This document shows, one piece after another, positions 53,645 to 61,959 of a stretch of DNA of 64,000 nt. The DNA is from Planosporangium sp963837285 (GTDB lineage: Bacteria; Actinomycetota; Actinomycetes; Mycobacteriales; Micromonosporaceae). A model generated the notes under the pieces. The model searched no databases and was not told the origin of the DNA. It worked only from the letters and a program-made list of their open reading frames with translations. Position 1 is the first letter of the stretch. Each line of letters opens with the position of its first letter. Location of the stretch: assembly GCA_963837285.1 (NCBI GenBank), contig CAWIMS010000001.1, positions 620,001 to 684,000 of the forward strand, given 5' to 3'. Made by a program: the position numbers and the translations under genes.

Positions 53645-53963
53645 TCATCCGGGTCGCTGCCGCCCAGTCGGCTTCGGTGAGCTCGGGGTAGTAGGCCTGC
53701 ACCTGCTCGGGCAGCGGGAGGTCCTCGATCGCGTGGGCCACGTCGGTGAGCAGGATGTCGTGGCCTTTCAGCTTGAGCCCGGCGTACTCCTTGGGCAGGT
53801 CGGAGCCGTCTTCCGCGATGCCGTACTCGATCCGCTCGACGGCGTTGACGTTGTCGGCGGTCGCGGATCCCAGCCGCAGGAACGCGGCACGGAACTCCCG
53901 GGTGAACGCGATGTGGTCGTCGATCTTTCCTAACAGCAACCGTACGAGGTGGGCATCGTCCAC

Positions 53964-54124
53964 ATGCTCCTCCGGGGGGCTCCGGCATGGTTACGAATAT
54001 CGTCCACCATCAATAGTTGCGCCCACTTCAAGATCCGCTCAACTTCGCCCACGTTGCGGCATCTCTGCCCGCCGAGGCCGCAGTTTGGGCAAGTTTGCGG
54101 GTTCAACCGGACCCGGCACAAGAA
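53964..54124. other. Short region between the hypothetical gene and the protease terminator
   Basis: A minus-strand frame of 63 codons (RVRLNPQTCPNCGLGGQRC ...) with a Cys-rich start is open here but lacks a ribosome-binding site and overlaps the upstream part of the 119-residue gene. It may be a decayed zinc-ribbon fragment. Nothing firm can be called. Confidence 0.25.
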
Positions 54125-54162
54125 GGCGCCCGCCCATCCCGAAGTCGGGATGGGCGGGCGCC
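54125..54162. terminator. Perfect 17-bp stem-loop after the S53 protease gene
   Basis: GGCGCCCGCCCATCCCG (54125-54141) pairs with CGGGATGGGCGGGCGCC (54146-54162) over the AAGT loop. On the minus strand it lies 15 bp after the protease stop (54177), the right place for an intrinsic terminator of that gene. No T-run follows on the minus strand. Confidence 0.85.
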
Positions 54163-54176
54163 CTCCGTTGCTTGTG

Positions 54177-56117
54177 CTACTTGCCCTTACGCACCGCGTT
54201 CAGGAACCGGGTGCCGCGCGGGCTACCCAGACCGGTCACGTTGTCGTAACCGAACGAGGTCGCCAGCGTCGAGTCCCGGTCGAAGGTGACCAGGGCGGAG
54301 CCACTCGGCGTGGCCACGGCCAGCGGCACCCGCGACGGGACGACGTCGTGGTACACGCCGGCCTTCAGCCCGTACAGCAGCGGGTTGGCGAAGCCGATCG
54401 ACGCCCGCCGGCCGGTGCTCGCCAGCGCCTGGATGCCGGCGAAGACCGGGCAGGCGAGGCTCGTGCCGCCGATCGCGCTCAGCTCGAACTGCCCGTTCAC
54501 GGTCTCGCCGATCGCGAACCCGGTGTACGGGTCGGCGATCGCCGCCACGTCCGGAACGACCCGGGACGGAGCGCCACCGAACTGGCGGGACAGCGCCGCC
54601 GGTACCTTGTCCTTCTGGTACTTGGGCTGCGGGAACACGCTGCTGGTGCCACCACCGGCGCCGAAGAAGAACGACCCGGGCGGGGGCGCGGTGTACGCGG
54701 CCGGCGTCTTGGTGTAGTCGACCCGGTCGATGTCGGTGCCCCAGCCGGTCTCGAACTGGTACTGGCCCGCCGCGTCGACGCCGAGGCTGGTGCCGCCGAC
54801 GGCGGTGACCAGGGTGTCGGACGCCGGGTAGTCCGGTTGCGCCGACGGCGTGTTGCCCAGCGTCACCTCGTCGCCCGAGTCGCCGGACGAGAAGTAGAAG
54901 CCGATGCCCTCGGCGGCAGCCTGGACGTACATCGCGTGGTTCTTCGCGATCTCGGCCGCCGGAATGTCCTCGCCGAGGTTGCCGTACGAGTTGCTCACGA
55001 TGTCCGCGGCCTTGTGCTGCACCACGTAGTTGATCGCCTCGTCGATGCCCTGGTCACAGTCCCGGGCGCCGATATAGTGGATCTTCGCGCCGGACGCGAG
55101 GCTGTGCACCGCCTCGACGTCGAGGGTCTCCTCGCCGTTCCAGCCCTCTTCGCCGCCGCACTCGTCCTGCAACCCGAACGGCCGGAACACCTTCTCGGTG
55201 TACTGGCCCTTGGCGAACGTGGGCTGCCCGAAGTTCGTGGCGTACGCGTTGGCGTCGGCCAGCATCGTCGGCGAGGCGTACGCGTCGATGATCGCCACCG
55301 TGACGCCGTGCCCGTTCTGGCCCTGGGCCAGCGCCGGCTTCACCTCGTACGCGGTCTGCAACTGGTCGGGGCTGTAGCCGCAGATGTAGGTCGGGAACGA
55401 CGTCTTGCCGTATGCCGCCGGCAGGGTCTGCGAGTTCTGGCCCCAGAAGGTGGAGCACTGGGACGCGGGCGGCGGCGACGCCTTCGGGATCACCTTCATG
55501 TCGACGTTCGGCAGCCCGCTCGGCGCGATCTTGCGGCTCTGCGGGCGGCGCAGGGTCGCGCCGTCGTCGAGCCCGGTCACCGCCAGGATGTCCGGCCGCA
55601 CCGAGGACGGCACGGAAACGGCCTTCGACGGCGCCTTGAGCGTGCGGCCCCGCCACGAGTACGTCTTGACGACCGTGCCGAACGCCTTGTTGACCTGGGC
55701 GACCGTGCCGGAGGCAGCGACCCACCGGTTGCCCTCGGCCACGCCGTCGACCTTGATGCCGTTGCTCGTCAGGAAGGTACGGACCCGGTCAACCTGATCC
55801 TTCGACGGCGCGAACCGGGCGTTGAACTGCTGCGGGCTGACGTACTGCTGGTACTGGCCGCTTGCCGGGTCCGAGACCGCCACGGCGAGTCGTTCGGCGG
55901 CGTCCGCGTTGCGTAGCGCCAGCGCCACCGAGAACGAGACTTTCTGTGAAGCCGAGGGCGCCGCGGCGGCCCGGGCCGGCGTGGCCCAACCGGGCTGCGT
56001 GCCCGGCAGGTCGGTCCGGCTGTCCGGAGCCGCTTGAGCGACGCTGCCGAACAACGGAATCGTGAGCGCGCTGGCGCTGATCACGATCGCGGTTCGGCGG
56101 ATGAGGCGAGATCCCAT
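54177..56117 (-). CDS. Secreted S53 (sedolisin) serine-carboxyl peptidase
   Basis: 646 residues. ATG 56117 has CAGGAAAGGAG upstream. Signal peptide (TAIVISASALTIPLFGSVAQAA), then the pro-kumamolisin activation domain (SVALALRNADAAERLAVAVSDPASGQYQQYVSPQQF .. GNRWVAASGTVAQVNKAFG) and the catalytic domain: Glu and Asp in GEETLDVEAVHSLA (about 331 and 335), oxyanion Asp in FYFSSGDSGDE, nucleophile Ser in IGGTSLACPVFAG (about 551), and the Ca site near the C-terminus (GYDNVTGLGSPRG). An acid-active secreted protease, self-activated by propeptide removal. Confidence 0.92.
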   Translation of the reverse strand: MGSRLIRRTAIVISASALTIPLFGSVAQAAPDSRTDLPGTQPGWATPARAAAAPSASQKVSFSVALALRNADAAERLAVAVSDPASGQYQQYVSPQQFNARFAPSKDQVDRVRTFLTSNGIKVDGVAEGNRWVAASGTVAQVNKAFGTVVKTYSWRGRTLKAPSKAVSVPSSVRPDILAVTGLDDGATLRRPQSRKIAPSGLPNVDMKVIPKASPPPASQCSTFWGQNSQTLPAAYGKTSFPTYICGYSPDQLQTAYEVKPALAQGQNGHGVTVAIIDAYASPTMLADANAYATNFGQPTFAKGQYTEKVFRPFGLQDECGGEEGWNGEETLDVEAVHSLASGAKIHYIGARDCDQGIDEAINYVVQHKAADIVSNSYGNLGEDIPAAEIAKNHAMYVQAAAEGIGFYFSSGDSGDEVTLGNTPSAQPDYPASDTLVTAVGGTSLGVDAAGQYQFETGWGTDIDRVDYTKTPAAYTAPPPGSFFFGAGGGTSSVFPQPKYQKDKVPAALSRQFGGAPSRVVPDVAAIADPYTGFAIGETVNGQFELSAIGGTSLACPVFAGIQALASTGRRASIGFANPLLYGLKAGVYHDVVPSRVPLAVATPSGSALVTFDRDSTLATSFGYDNVTGLGSPRGTRFLNAVRKGK

Positions 56118-56503
56118 CGATCTCCTTTCCTGCGTTGAGGGGTCGGCGCAGGCCAGGTACACGCGAGGGGTCCTCTGGAGAGTGCACGAACGGCTGCCTC
56201 CCGTGCGCCCGCGCGCTGCCGTCCCGGAGGCAGCGTGATCGGGCGACCCTTAGCCAGGCCACATGAGACCCCGCAGGTCAGAGACGTGTCAAGGGAAGTA
56301 GTTGCCAATGCGCCGAACGCGAGGGGGATCGAAAGGGAATGATCGCTGTGTGTTTGTTTATGATCACGCAGTGTCCCGGACGCCTCATTTGTGTTCGTCG
56401 ATGACTAAACGTTACGGATCCCCTTGACCATCTAGTTCCGGGAGAAGTACGTTCCGCAGCGCGCCTGTTATAGCCCACGTTGCCCACTTGGCGGGAGGCA
56501 TCG
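56118..56503. promoter_or_regulatory. Divergent intergenic region between the S53 protease and GH9 cellulase genes
   Basis: 386 bp with no supported gene. It must hold both promoters. AT-richer blocks lie at 56340-56370 (TGTTTGTTTATGATCACGCA) and 56395-56420 (GATGACTAAACGTTACGG). No clear operator or palindrome was identified by eye. Confidence 0.45.
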
Positions 56504-58789
56504 GTGACCAGGGTCCGGCGGCTTGGCGGGGTCCGGGGACTCAGCGCGATCGCGGCGGGCGGTGTGCTCGCGGTGGCCTTCGTCGTGGCGACGTTACCCG
56601 CGGACGCCGCGGTCAGCGGTGTGGTCCGGGTTGACCAGGTCGGTTTCCTCACCGGCGAGACCAAGCAGGCATACCTGATGACCACCGCGCGGGTGTCCGG
56701 CGCCAAGTTCCAGGTGGTCGACACGTCCGGGGAGAGCGTGCTCAGCGGTGTCGTCGGCGCAACCAGCCGCGGCTCGTGGAACAAGGCGTATCCCGCCGTG
56801 TACCCGATCGACCTGGCCGGGCTGACCCGACCGGGCACCTATCAGATCCGGGTCACCGGTTCCGCTTCGGCAAAATCTCCAAAATTCAAGGTACTGGAGC
56901 CGGCCGCCCTGTACGGCAAGCTCGTCGCCGACGGGGTGACCTTCTTCCAGACCCAGCGCGACGGCCGCAACGTGCTCGCCGGCGCACTCGGCCGCGAGCC
57001 GGCGCACCTGGGTGACGCCGCGGCGGACGTGTACGCGACGCCGCGCTTCAAGAAGGAAGACGTGATCGCCGACCGGGACCTGACCCGGATCGGTGGCCCG
57101 GTCGACATCGAGGGCGGCTGGTTCGACGCCGGGGACTATCTCAAATTCACCCACACCACCGCGTACGGTGCCGCCGTCCTCCTGGCCGCCCAACGCGCCC
57201 TCGGCTCGTCCGCCCCGTCGACGCTGGGCACCGAGGCGCACTTCGGGATCGACTGGCTGGACAAGGCGTGGGACCAGTCGACCGGGACGCTGTACCTCCA
57301 GGTCGGCATCGGATCGGGTAACGCCGCCGGCACGTTCACTGGCGACCACGATCTGTGGCGGCTGCCGCAGGACGACGACTCCGACACCACCGAGGCCAAC
57401 CGGTACGCCGCGGCGCACCGCCCGGTGTTCCTGGCCGCCGCGCCGGGCGAGAAGATCAGCCCCAACCTGGCCGGCCGGACCTCCGCCGCGTTCGCGCTCG
57501 CCGCGCAGGTCGACGCCGGCCGCGACCCGGCCCGGGCCGCCGCCGAGTACACCGCCGCGGTCTCGCTGTACAACCAGGCGGCCACCGCCGACCCGCCGAG
57601 TCCCCTGGTGACGGCGCTGCCGAACGAGTTCTACCCCGAGGACACCTGGCGCGACGACATGGAGTTCGGCGCGGCCGAGATCGCGCTGGCCGCCCAGAAG
57701 CTCGGCAAGTCGAGCGCCGCCTACCTGGCCGACGCCACCACGTTCGCGAAGGGGTACATCACCAGCGACAACGGCGACACCTTCAACCTGTACGACACCA
57801 GTGCGCTGGCCCACGCCGACCTGCTCCAGGCCCTGAAGAACGCCGGCAACCCGGGCAGCCTCGCGGTCACCCCGGCCGCCCTGGTAGCCGACCTGAAGCG
57901 GCAGGTACAGAGCGCCGCCAGCAAGGCACAGTCGGACATCTTCCACGCCGGCGGCGACTACACCAACTTCGACGTCGACTCGCACACGTTCGGCCTGCTC
58001 GCCACCGAGGCGCTGTACCGGAAGGCGAGCGGCGACACGTCCTTCGCCGCGTTCGCGACCCAGCAGCGCAACTGGCTGCTCGGCGCCAACGCGTGGGGGG
58101 CCAGCTTCATGGTCGGCGAGGGGACGACCTTCCCGATCTGCCCGCAGCACCAGGTGTCCAACCTGCGCGCGAGCGATGACGGTTCGTCACCGGTACTCAC
58201 CGGCGCGGTCGTCAACGGCCCGAACGATCCGAAGCAGTTCTCCGACGGCCTCGGCGACCTCCAGGACGGCATGGTCAGGTGCCCGACCGGCGGAGACGAG
58301 TTCAAGGCGTTCAACGGGCACGGCAGCCGGTACGTCGACGACGTGCGCGCCTGGCAGACCGACGAGCCGGCGATCGACATGACCGGCAGTGCCATCATCG
58401 GTGCGGCGCTCCAGCAGGCAGTCGGGACCGGTGGCGGTGCTCCCGGTGGCGGTGGCCCCGGCGGTCCGGGCAACGGTGGCGGGACGAAACCGGATTACAC
58501 GATCGCGGTGAGCGCGCCCACGATGTCGATCCCGCTCGGCGGGTCGGCGGCCCTGACCGTGACCGCGAACGGCGAGCAGGCCGGGCCGCTGGTGGCGCTC
58601 GCCGTCACCGGCATGCCGGCCGACGTCACCGTGGCGCTCGCGCCGGCGGCCGTCGTGTTCGGTCGGCCCGCGCGGATGACCGTGTCGGCGTTCCCGACGG
58701 CCAAGCCGGGCACGTACACGCTGACCGTCACCGGCACCGGCGTGAACCTCAAGACCCATACCGCCACCGTGAAGCTGACCATCAGCTAA
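56504..58789 (+). CDS. Secreted GH9 cellulase / endoglucanase
   Basis: 761 residues. GTG 56504 follows GGGAGGCATCG. Signal peptide (LSAIAAGGVLAVAFVVATLPADA), an N-terminal CelD-like Ig domain (about 35-135: VVRVDQVGFLTGETKQAYL ... TYQIRV), the GH9 (alpha/alpha)6 barrel with WFDAGDYLKFTHTTAYG (base Asp about 208/211) and catalytic Glu in VRAWQTDEPAIDMTGSAI (about 623), a Gly/Pro-rich linker, and a C-terminal beta domain (about 668-761: GGSAALTVTANGEQAGPL .. GTYTLTVTGTGVNLKTH). It hydrolyses beta-1,4-glucans outside the cell. Confidence 0.92.
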   Translation: MTRVRRLGGVRGLSAIAAGGVLAVAFVVATLPADAAVSGVVRVDQVGFLTGETKQAYLMTTARVSGAKFQVVDTSGESVLSGVVGATSRGSWNKAYPAVYPIDLAGLTRPGTYQIRVTGSASAKSPKFKVLEPAALYGKLVADGVTFFQTQRDGRNVLAGALGREPAHLGDAAADVYATPRFKKEDVIADRDLTRIGGPVDIEGGWFDAGDYLKFTHTTAYGAAVLLAAQRALGSSAPSTLGTEAHFGIDWLDKAWDQSTGTLYLQVGIGSGNAAGTFTGDHDLWRLPQDDDSDTTEANRYAAAHRPVFLAAAPGEKISPNLAGRTSAAFALAAQVDAGRDPARAAAEYTAAVSLYNQAATADPPSPLVTALPNEFYPEDTWRDDMEFGAAEIALAAQKLGKSSAAYLADATTFAKGYITSDNGDTFNLYDTSALAHADLLQALKNAGNPGSLAVTPAALVADLKRQVQSAASKAQSDIFHAGGDYTNFDVDSHTFGLLATEALYRKASGDTSFAAFATQQRNWLLGANAWGASFMVGEGTTFPICPQHQVSNLRASDDGSSPVLTGAVVNGPNDPKQFSDGLGDLQDGMVRCPTGGDEFKAFNGHGSRYVDDVRAWQTDEPAIDMTGSAIIGAALQQAVGTGGGAPGGGGPGGPGNGGGTKPDYTIAVSAPTMSIPLGGSAALTVTANGEQAGPLVALAVTGMPADVTVALAPAAVVFGRPARMTVSAFPTAKPGTYTLTVTGTGVNLKTHTATVKLTIS

Positions 58790-58797
58790 CCCAAGCC

Positions 58798-58861
58798 CGC
58801 CACAACTTCCCGGAAGTTGTGGCCTCAGCACCCCGCCGAGGCCACAACTTCCCGGAAGTTG
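58798..58861. repeat. Double-palindrome repeat P8
   Basis: Left core CACAACTTCCCGG.AAGTTGTGGCC, loop TCAGCACCCCGCCGA, right core GGCCACAACTTCCCGG.AAGTTG. The inner arms are fully paired; the outer GATC half-sites are lost (CCCGCCAC and GTTGCGAATTC instead). It lies 8 bp after the GH9 stop. The next 145 bp to 59007 hold no gene. Confidence 0.88.
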
Positions 58862-59007
58862 CGAATTCATAAGGTCATATGCCCTGACCTGTGCCTCGCC
58901 CGACGGGTCGGAACGGCCGGTCCGCCCCACACGGGCAGGTGAGACGGAGGCCGACCCAGGCGGTAGGTCTGTCCATGGGCGCGTCGAGGTGCGGCTGTCG
59001 GACACGG

Positions 59008-59250
59008 CTAGCCACCCCCGGTCGGGTCGATCGGCTCGATCCAGGAGATGAACTGGTCGTAGAGTTCCCCGACTGTGCGGTCGCCGAGGTCGGATGCGGC
59101 TTCGATGAACGCCGACCCCATCACGAGCGCGAGGCACACCGGGCTGTCGACGTAGAACGCGCGTAGCTGTTGCTGCCGGGACGGGCACGGCCACGGCAGG
59201 AAACATCCGACGCACGTCCATGACCGCGCCAGCGGCTGGTGTGCCGTCAT
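59008..59250 (-). CDS. Small Cys-containing actinobacterial protein (WTCxxC type)
   Basis: 80 residues. The N-terminal MTAHQPLARSWTCVGCFLPWPCPSRQQQLRAFY has the WTCxxC...PWPC arrangement seen in small actinobacterial proteins that often sit next to GntR-type regulators. The remainder is helical (LALVMGSAFIEAASDLGD ... LYDQFISWIEPID). It could bind zinc or another metal. Next gene upstream on the same strand starts 59483; the two are probably an operon divergent from the GntR gene. Confidence 0.72.
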   Translation of the reverse strand: MTAHQPLARSWTCVGCFLPWPCPSRQQQLRAFYVDSPVCLALVMGSAFIEAASDLGDRTVGELYDQFISWIEPIDPTGGG

Positions 59251-59309
59251 CGTTGTCGATCCCGGTGGGCGCAGATGAAGAGGTCGACGATGCGTGCCGC
59301 GCCGATTGG

Positions 59310-59483
59310 CTACCAGTGGTGCCGGGCGAAGACGAGGCTGTCGGTGCAGCGAGGACAGTCAATGGTGACTGTGTCCTCTTTGTCGGTGATGACGGTGAGG
59401 TCTGCCTGTCTGGCTCGATCGAGGGCGGCGGCGATTGGCTCTGGGTCGCGGCGGTACGCGGCGGGTGGGGCTGCCGTCCTCAT
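59310..59483 (-). CDS. Very small CxxC protein (57 residues)
   Basis: ATG 59483-59481 is preceded by GAGGAGTCCACG, a clear ribosome-binding site, and the frame ends at TAG (59312-59310). The product reads MRTAAPPAAYRRDPEP .. ALDRARQADLTVITDKED, then TIDCPRCTDSLVFARHHW. The C-terminal CPRC with a trailing His pair suggests a zinc ribbon half-site. It is 60 bp upstream of the WTCxxC gene on the same strand. Function unknown; the two small proteins are probably made together. Confidence 0.68.
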   Translation of the reverse strand: MRTAAPPAAYRRDPEPIAAALDRARQADLTVITDKEDTVTIDCPRCTDSLVFARHHW

Positions 59484-59666
59484 CGTGGACTCCTCGGCTG
59501 GCTCCGTTGAGCGGGGCGCAGCGGCCGGGATCCAAGACCCGGACAGCCGAGCGGGCTAGCTGGTCAGCCCGAGGCGGCACCGACCGCCGCGCCCCTGTTC
59601 GTAGGGACTCCGCCCGGTCGACCGGGGCTTGCCGACCGGAGTCGATCCGGGCGGAGCTGCACTCAA

Positions 59667-59734
59667 GTTAGTACACTAACCTTGACTGATGCAATCAGTC
59701 GATCACAGATAGTTCAGAAAGTTGGTGCACTACC
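59667..59734. promoter_or_regulatory. Two candidate operators of the GntR/HutC regulator
   Basis: GTTAGTACACTAAC (59667-59680) and GTTGGTGCACTACC (59721-59734) are two copies of the interrupted palindrome GTTRGTnnACTAMC, 54 bp apart centre to centre, just upstream of the GTG at 59784. The GT..AC ends are typical of GntR-family sites. The region 59484-59783 holds no gene. Autoregulation and control of the divergent small-protein genes are likely. Confidence 0.7.
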
Positions 59735-59783
59735 CCAACCCGTGATTGCATCGAGATTGCCGACCGGAAATAGGGGGTGCACC

Positions 59784-60533
59784 GTGCCCGAAATACCCGC
59801 GTACCTGCGCATAGCTGCCGATCTCCGTGCTCGCATTGTCGCGGGTGAGCTGGCACAGGGTATGAAGATCTCGACCGAGACAGCGCTGATGGCCGAGTAC
59901 GGCGTAAGTCGTACCGTCGCCAAGAATGCGATCTTGGTGCTGAAAGGCGAGGGCATCGTCGAAGGGCGACGCGGCTCCGGTGTCTATGTCCGATCCGTGC
60001 CCCGACTCGTCAGGCATGCACATTTCCGGGGCATGCGCCACGAGCCGGGATCCACGTCCCCGTTCGCCCGTGACGCTGCCCGCACTGGCCGTCAAGGTGG
60101 CTGGGACCATCACTCCGAACACGCGGAAGCCGACCTGGAGACAGCACGACGACTGGGCATCGAACCGGGCGCCCCGATCATGGCCACACGGTACGTGTTC
60201 CGGGCCGATGGCGAGCCGATCCAAGTCTCATACTCCCGCGAACCGTTGGAGCTGACGGCCGGTACGCCGATAGAGTGGCCGGAAAACGGCGCAGCCGTTG
60301 GTGTCGTCGCCAGGTTCGATCACATCGGGTTGCGCATTGACGAGTGCGAGGAACGGGTCCGGGACCGTCCGGCTACGCCGGACGAGATCGAGGCATTGCA
60401 GCTTCCGCCTCGACTGGTGCACGTCCAGACCGTCGAGCGGACCTACTTCGTCCAGGGACGCCCGGTGGAGACCGCCGACATCGTGTTTCCGGTCGGCCGG
60501 TATGAGATTGTCTACCGGTTCCCCATCGAGTAG
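59784..60533 (+). CDS. GntR/HutC-family transcriptional regulator
   Basis: 249 residues. N-terminal winged helix-turn-helix (IPAYLRIAADLRARIVAGELAQGMKIS .. TALMAEYGVSRTVAKNAILVLKGEGIVEGRRGSGVYV, about 3-70), then a UTRA ligand domain (about 100-245: ETARRLGIEPGAPIMATRYVFRADGEPIQVSYSREPLE ... LVHVQTVERTYFVQGRPVETADIVFPVGRYEIVYRF). GTG 59784 with AGGGGG upstream is preferred to the 59682 start, which would place the operators within the gene. The effector is unknown. Confidence 0.9.
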   Translation: MPEIPAYLRIAADLRARIVAGELAQGMKISTETALMAEYGVSRTVAKNAILVLKGEGIVEGRRGSGVYVRSVPRLVRHAHFRGMRHEPGSTSPFARDAARTGRQGGWDHHSEHAEADLETARRLGIEPGAPIMATRYVFRADGEPIQVSYSREPLELTAGTPIEWPENGAAVGVVARFDHIGLRIDECEERVRDRPATPDEIEALQLPPRLVHVQTVERTYFVQGRPVETADIVFPVGRYEIVYRFPIE

Positions 60534-60639
60534 TCGATCTTAACGACGCGCATAAGCTCTGGTCAGACGGTGCGCAGTTCCAGCCACCCTGTTTGCTGTT
60601 GGCGAGTTGATCAGCCGACTCAAGCACTGATCGAGCCGA

Positions 60640-60669
60640 CCGGCACAACTTTCCGGGAAGTTGTACCGG
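60640..60669. repeat. Palindromic repeat P9 (single core)
   Basis: CCGGCACAACTTT/CCGGGAAGTTGTACCGG: single-core member of the P family with one base inserted and one pair (C-to-T on one side) altered. It lies between the GntR gene's stop and the MarR operator. Confidence 0.85.
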
Positions 60670-60673
60670 GCTA

Positions 60674-60695
60674 ATATCTCTCAATCAGAGGTATC
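60674..60695. promoter_or_regulatory. Candidate MarR operator
   Basis: The sequence ATATCTCT-CAATC-AGAGGTAT directly upstream of the GTG at 60704 is an interrupted palindrome with 7 of 8 matched positions per arm (one mismatch), of the kind bound by MarR dimers. Its position over the start region fits autorepression of the marR-ABC operon. Confidence 0.6.
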
Positions 60696-60703
60696 GTGGA
60701 GTC

Positions 60704-61153
60704 GTGGGCCGACACGATCACCTCGCCGCGGATCTGATGGATACCGTGTCGAGCCTGCGCCGGCTGGTCCGGCGCCGCCTGCGGCCGGCCATGCCCGACC
60801 CACCCCTGCGCGGCGCCCACGTCGAGTTGCTGCACGTCGTCGACGCTCAGCCGGGTGTCGGGGTAGGGGCGGCGGCACGCGCCCTGCACCTCGCCGACAA
60901 CTCGGTCAGCACGCTGATCAACCAGCTCGTCGGGGAGGGCCTGATCCGCCGCGAGGTGCACCCGACGGACCGCCGCGCGGCCCAGCTCCAGTTGACCGAC
61001 GCCGCCCGCGACCGGATCCGCCGGTGGCGGGCTGGCCGCGGGACGCTCGTCAGCTCCGCGCTGGACCGCCTGCCGGAGGGCGACGTGCGCGCGATCGAGG
61101 AGGCCCTGCCCGCACTCCGCCGCCTGCTGACCATGATCGAGGAGGAAGCGTGA
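60704..61153 (+). CDS. MarR-family regulator of an ABC exporter
   Basis: 149 residues. The winged HTH is LLHVVDAQPGVGVGAAARALHLADNSVSTLINQLVGEGLIRREVHPTDRRAAQLQLTDAA, with the typical DRR wing. GTG 60704 overlaps its operator candidate by a few bases. The stop overlaps the ABC ATPase start (GTGA), so the three genes form one operon: regulator, ATPase, permease. Such regulators usually respond to a toxic small molecule that the pump exports. Confidence 0.88.
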   Translation: MGRHDHLAADLMDTVSSLRRLVRRRLRPAMPDPPLRGAHVELLHVVDAQPGVGVGAAARALHLADNSVSTLINQLVGEGLIRREVHPTDRRAAQLQLTDAARDRIRRWRAGRGTLVSSALDRLPEGDVRAIEEALPALRRLLTMIEEEA

Positions 61154-61959
61154 GCGTCAACGGCTACGCGCTCCGTTGCCACGGGCTCCGGTACGCGTTC
61201 GGTGCCCACGTCGCCGTCGACGACCTGGACCTGGCGGTGCGGCGTGGCGAGATCTTCGGTCTCCTCGGTCCGAACGGTGCCGGCAAGACCACCACGATCC
61301 GGCTCATCACCACGCTTCTTCCGGCCAAGCGCGGCATGGTCAAGGTCTTCGGCGCCGATCCGTCCGCCCGGCCGCTCGCCGTCCGGCGTGCTATCGGGTA
61401 CGTGCCGCAACTGCTCTCCGCCGACGGCACCCTGACCGGGCGGGAGAACGTCAGCCTGTTCGCGCGGCTGTTCGACGTGCCCCGGCGACAGCGGGCGGAC
61501 CGGGTCGACGAGGCGCTGGCCGCGATGGGCCTCACCGAGGCGGCCGACCGGATGGTCAGCACGTACTCCGGCGGCATGGTCCGTCGGTTGGAGCTCGCGC
61601 AGGCACTGGTCAACCAGCCGCGGCTATTGATCCTCGACGAGCCGACGATCGGGCTCGACCCGGTGGCGCGCGGCGCGCTCTGGGAGAAGGTCACCGAACT
61701 GCGTGCCACGACCGGCGCCACGGTGCTGGTGACCACGCACTACATGGACGAGGCCGACCAGTACTGCGAGCGGGTGGCGCTGATGCACCGCGGCCGGATC
61801 GGCGCGCTCGACACGCCGAGCGAGCTCAAGGCCGCGCTCGGCCCCGGCGCCACGCTGGAGGACGTGTTCCGGCACTACACGGGGGACAACTTCGAAGGCA
61901 ACCAGGGAGGGCTACGCGATGTCCGCGGTACCCGTCGAACAGCCCGTCGGCTCGGCTGA
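61150..61959 (+). CDS. ABC transporter ATPase (ABC-2 exporter, DrrA-like)
   Basis: 269 residues. Walker A GLLGPNGAGKTTTIRL (about 37-52), Q-loop IGYVPQLLSADGTLTG, signature STYSGGMVRRLELAQAL, Walker B LLILDEPTIGLDP, H-loop VLVTTHYMDEADQYCERV. It powers the adjacent ABC-2 permease. The last 40 bp overlap the permease start in another frame, implying coupled translation. Antibiotic or lipid export is the usual role. Confidence 0.93.
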   Translation: MSVNGYALRCHGLRYAFGAHVAVDDLDLAVRRGEIFGLLGPNGAGKTTTIRLITTLLPAKRGMVKVFGADPSARPLAVRRAIGYVPQLLSADGTLTGRENVSLFARLFDVPRRQRADRVDEALAAMGLTEAADRMVSTYSGGMVRRLELAQALVNQPRLLILDEPTIGLDPVARGALWEKVTELRATTGATVLVTTHYMDEADQYCERVALMHRGRIGALDTPSELKAALGPGATLEDVFRHYTGDNFEGNQGGLRDVRGTRRTARRLG

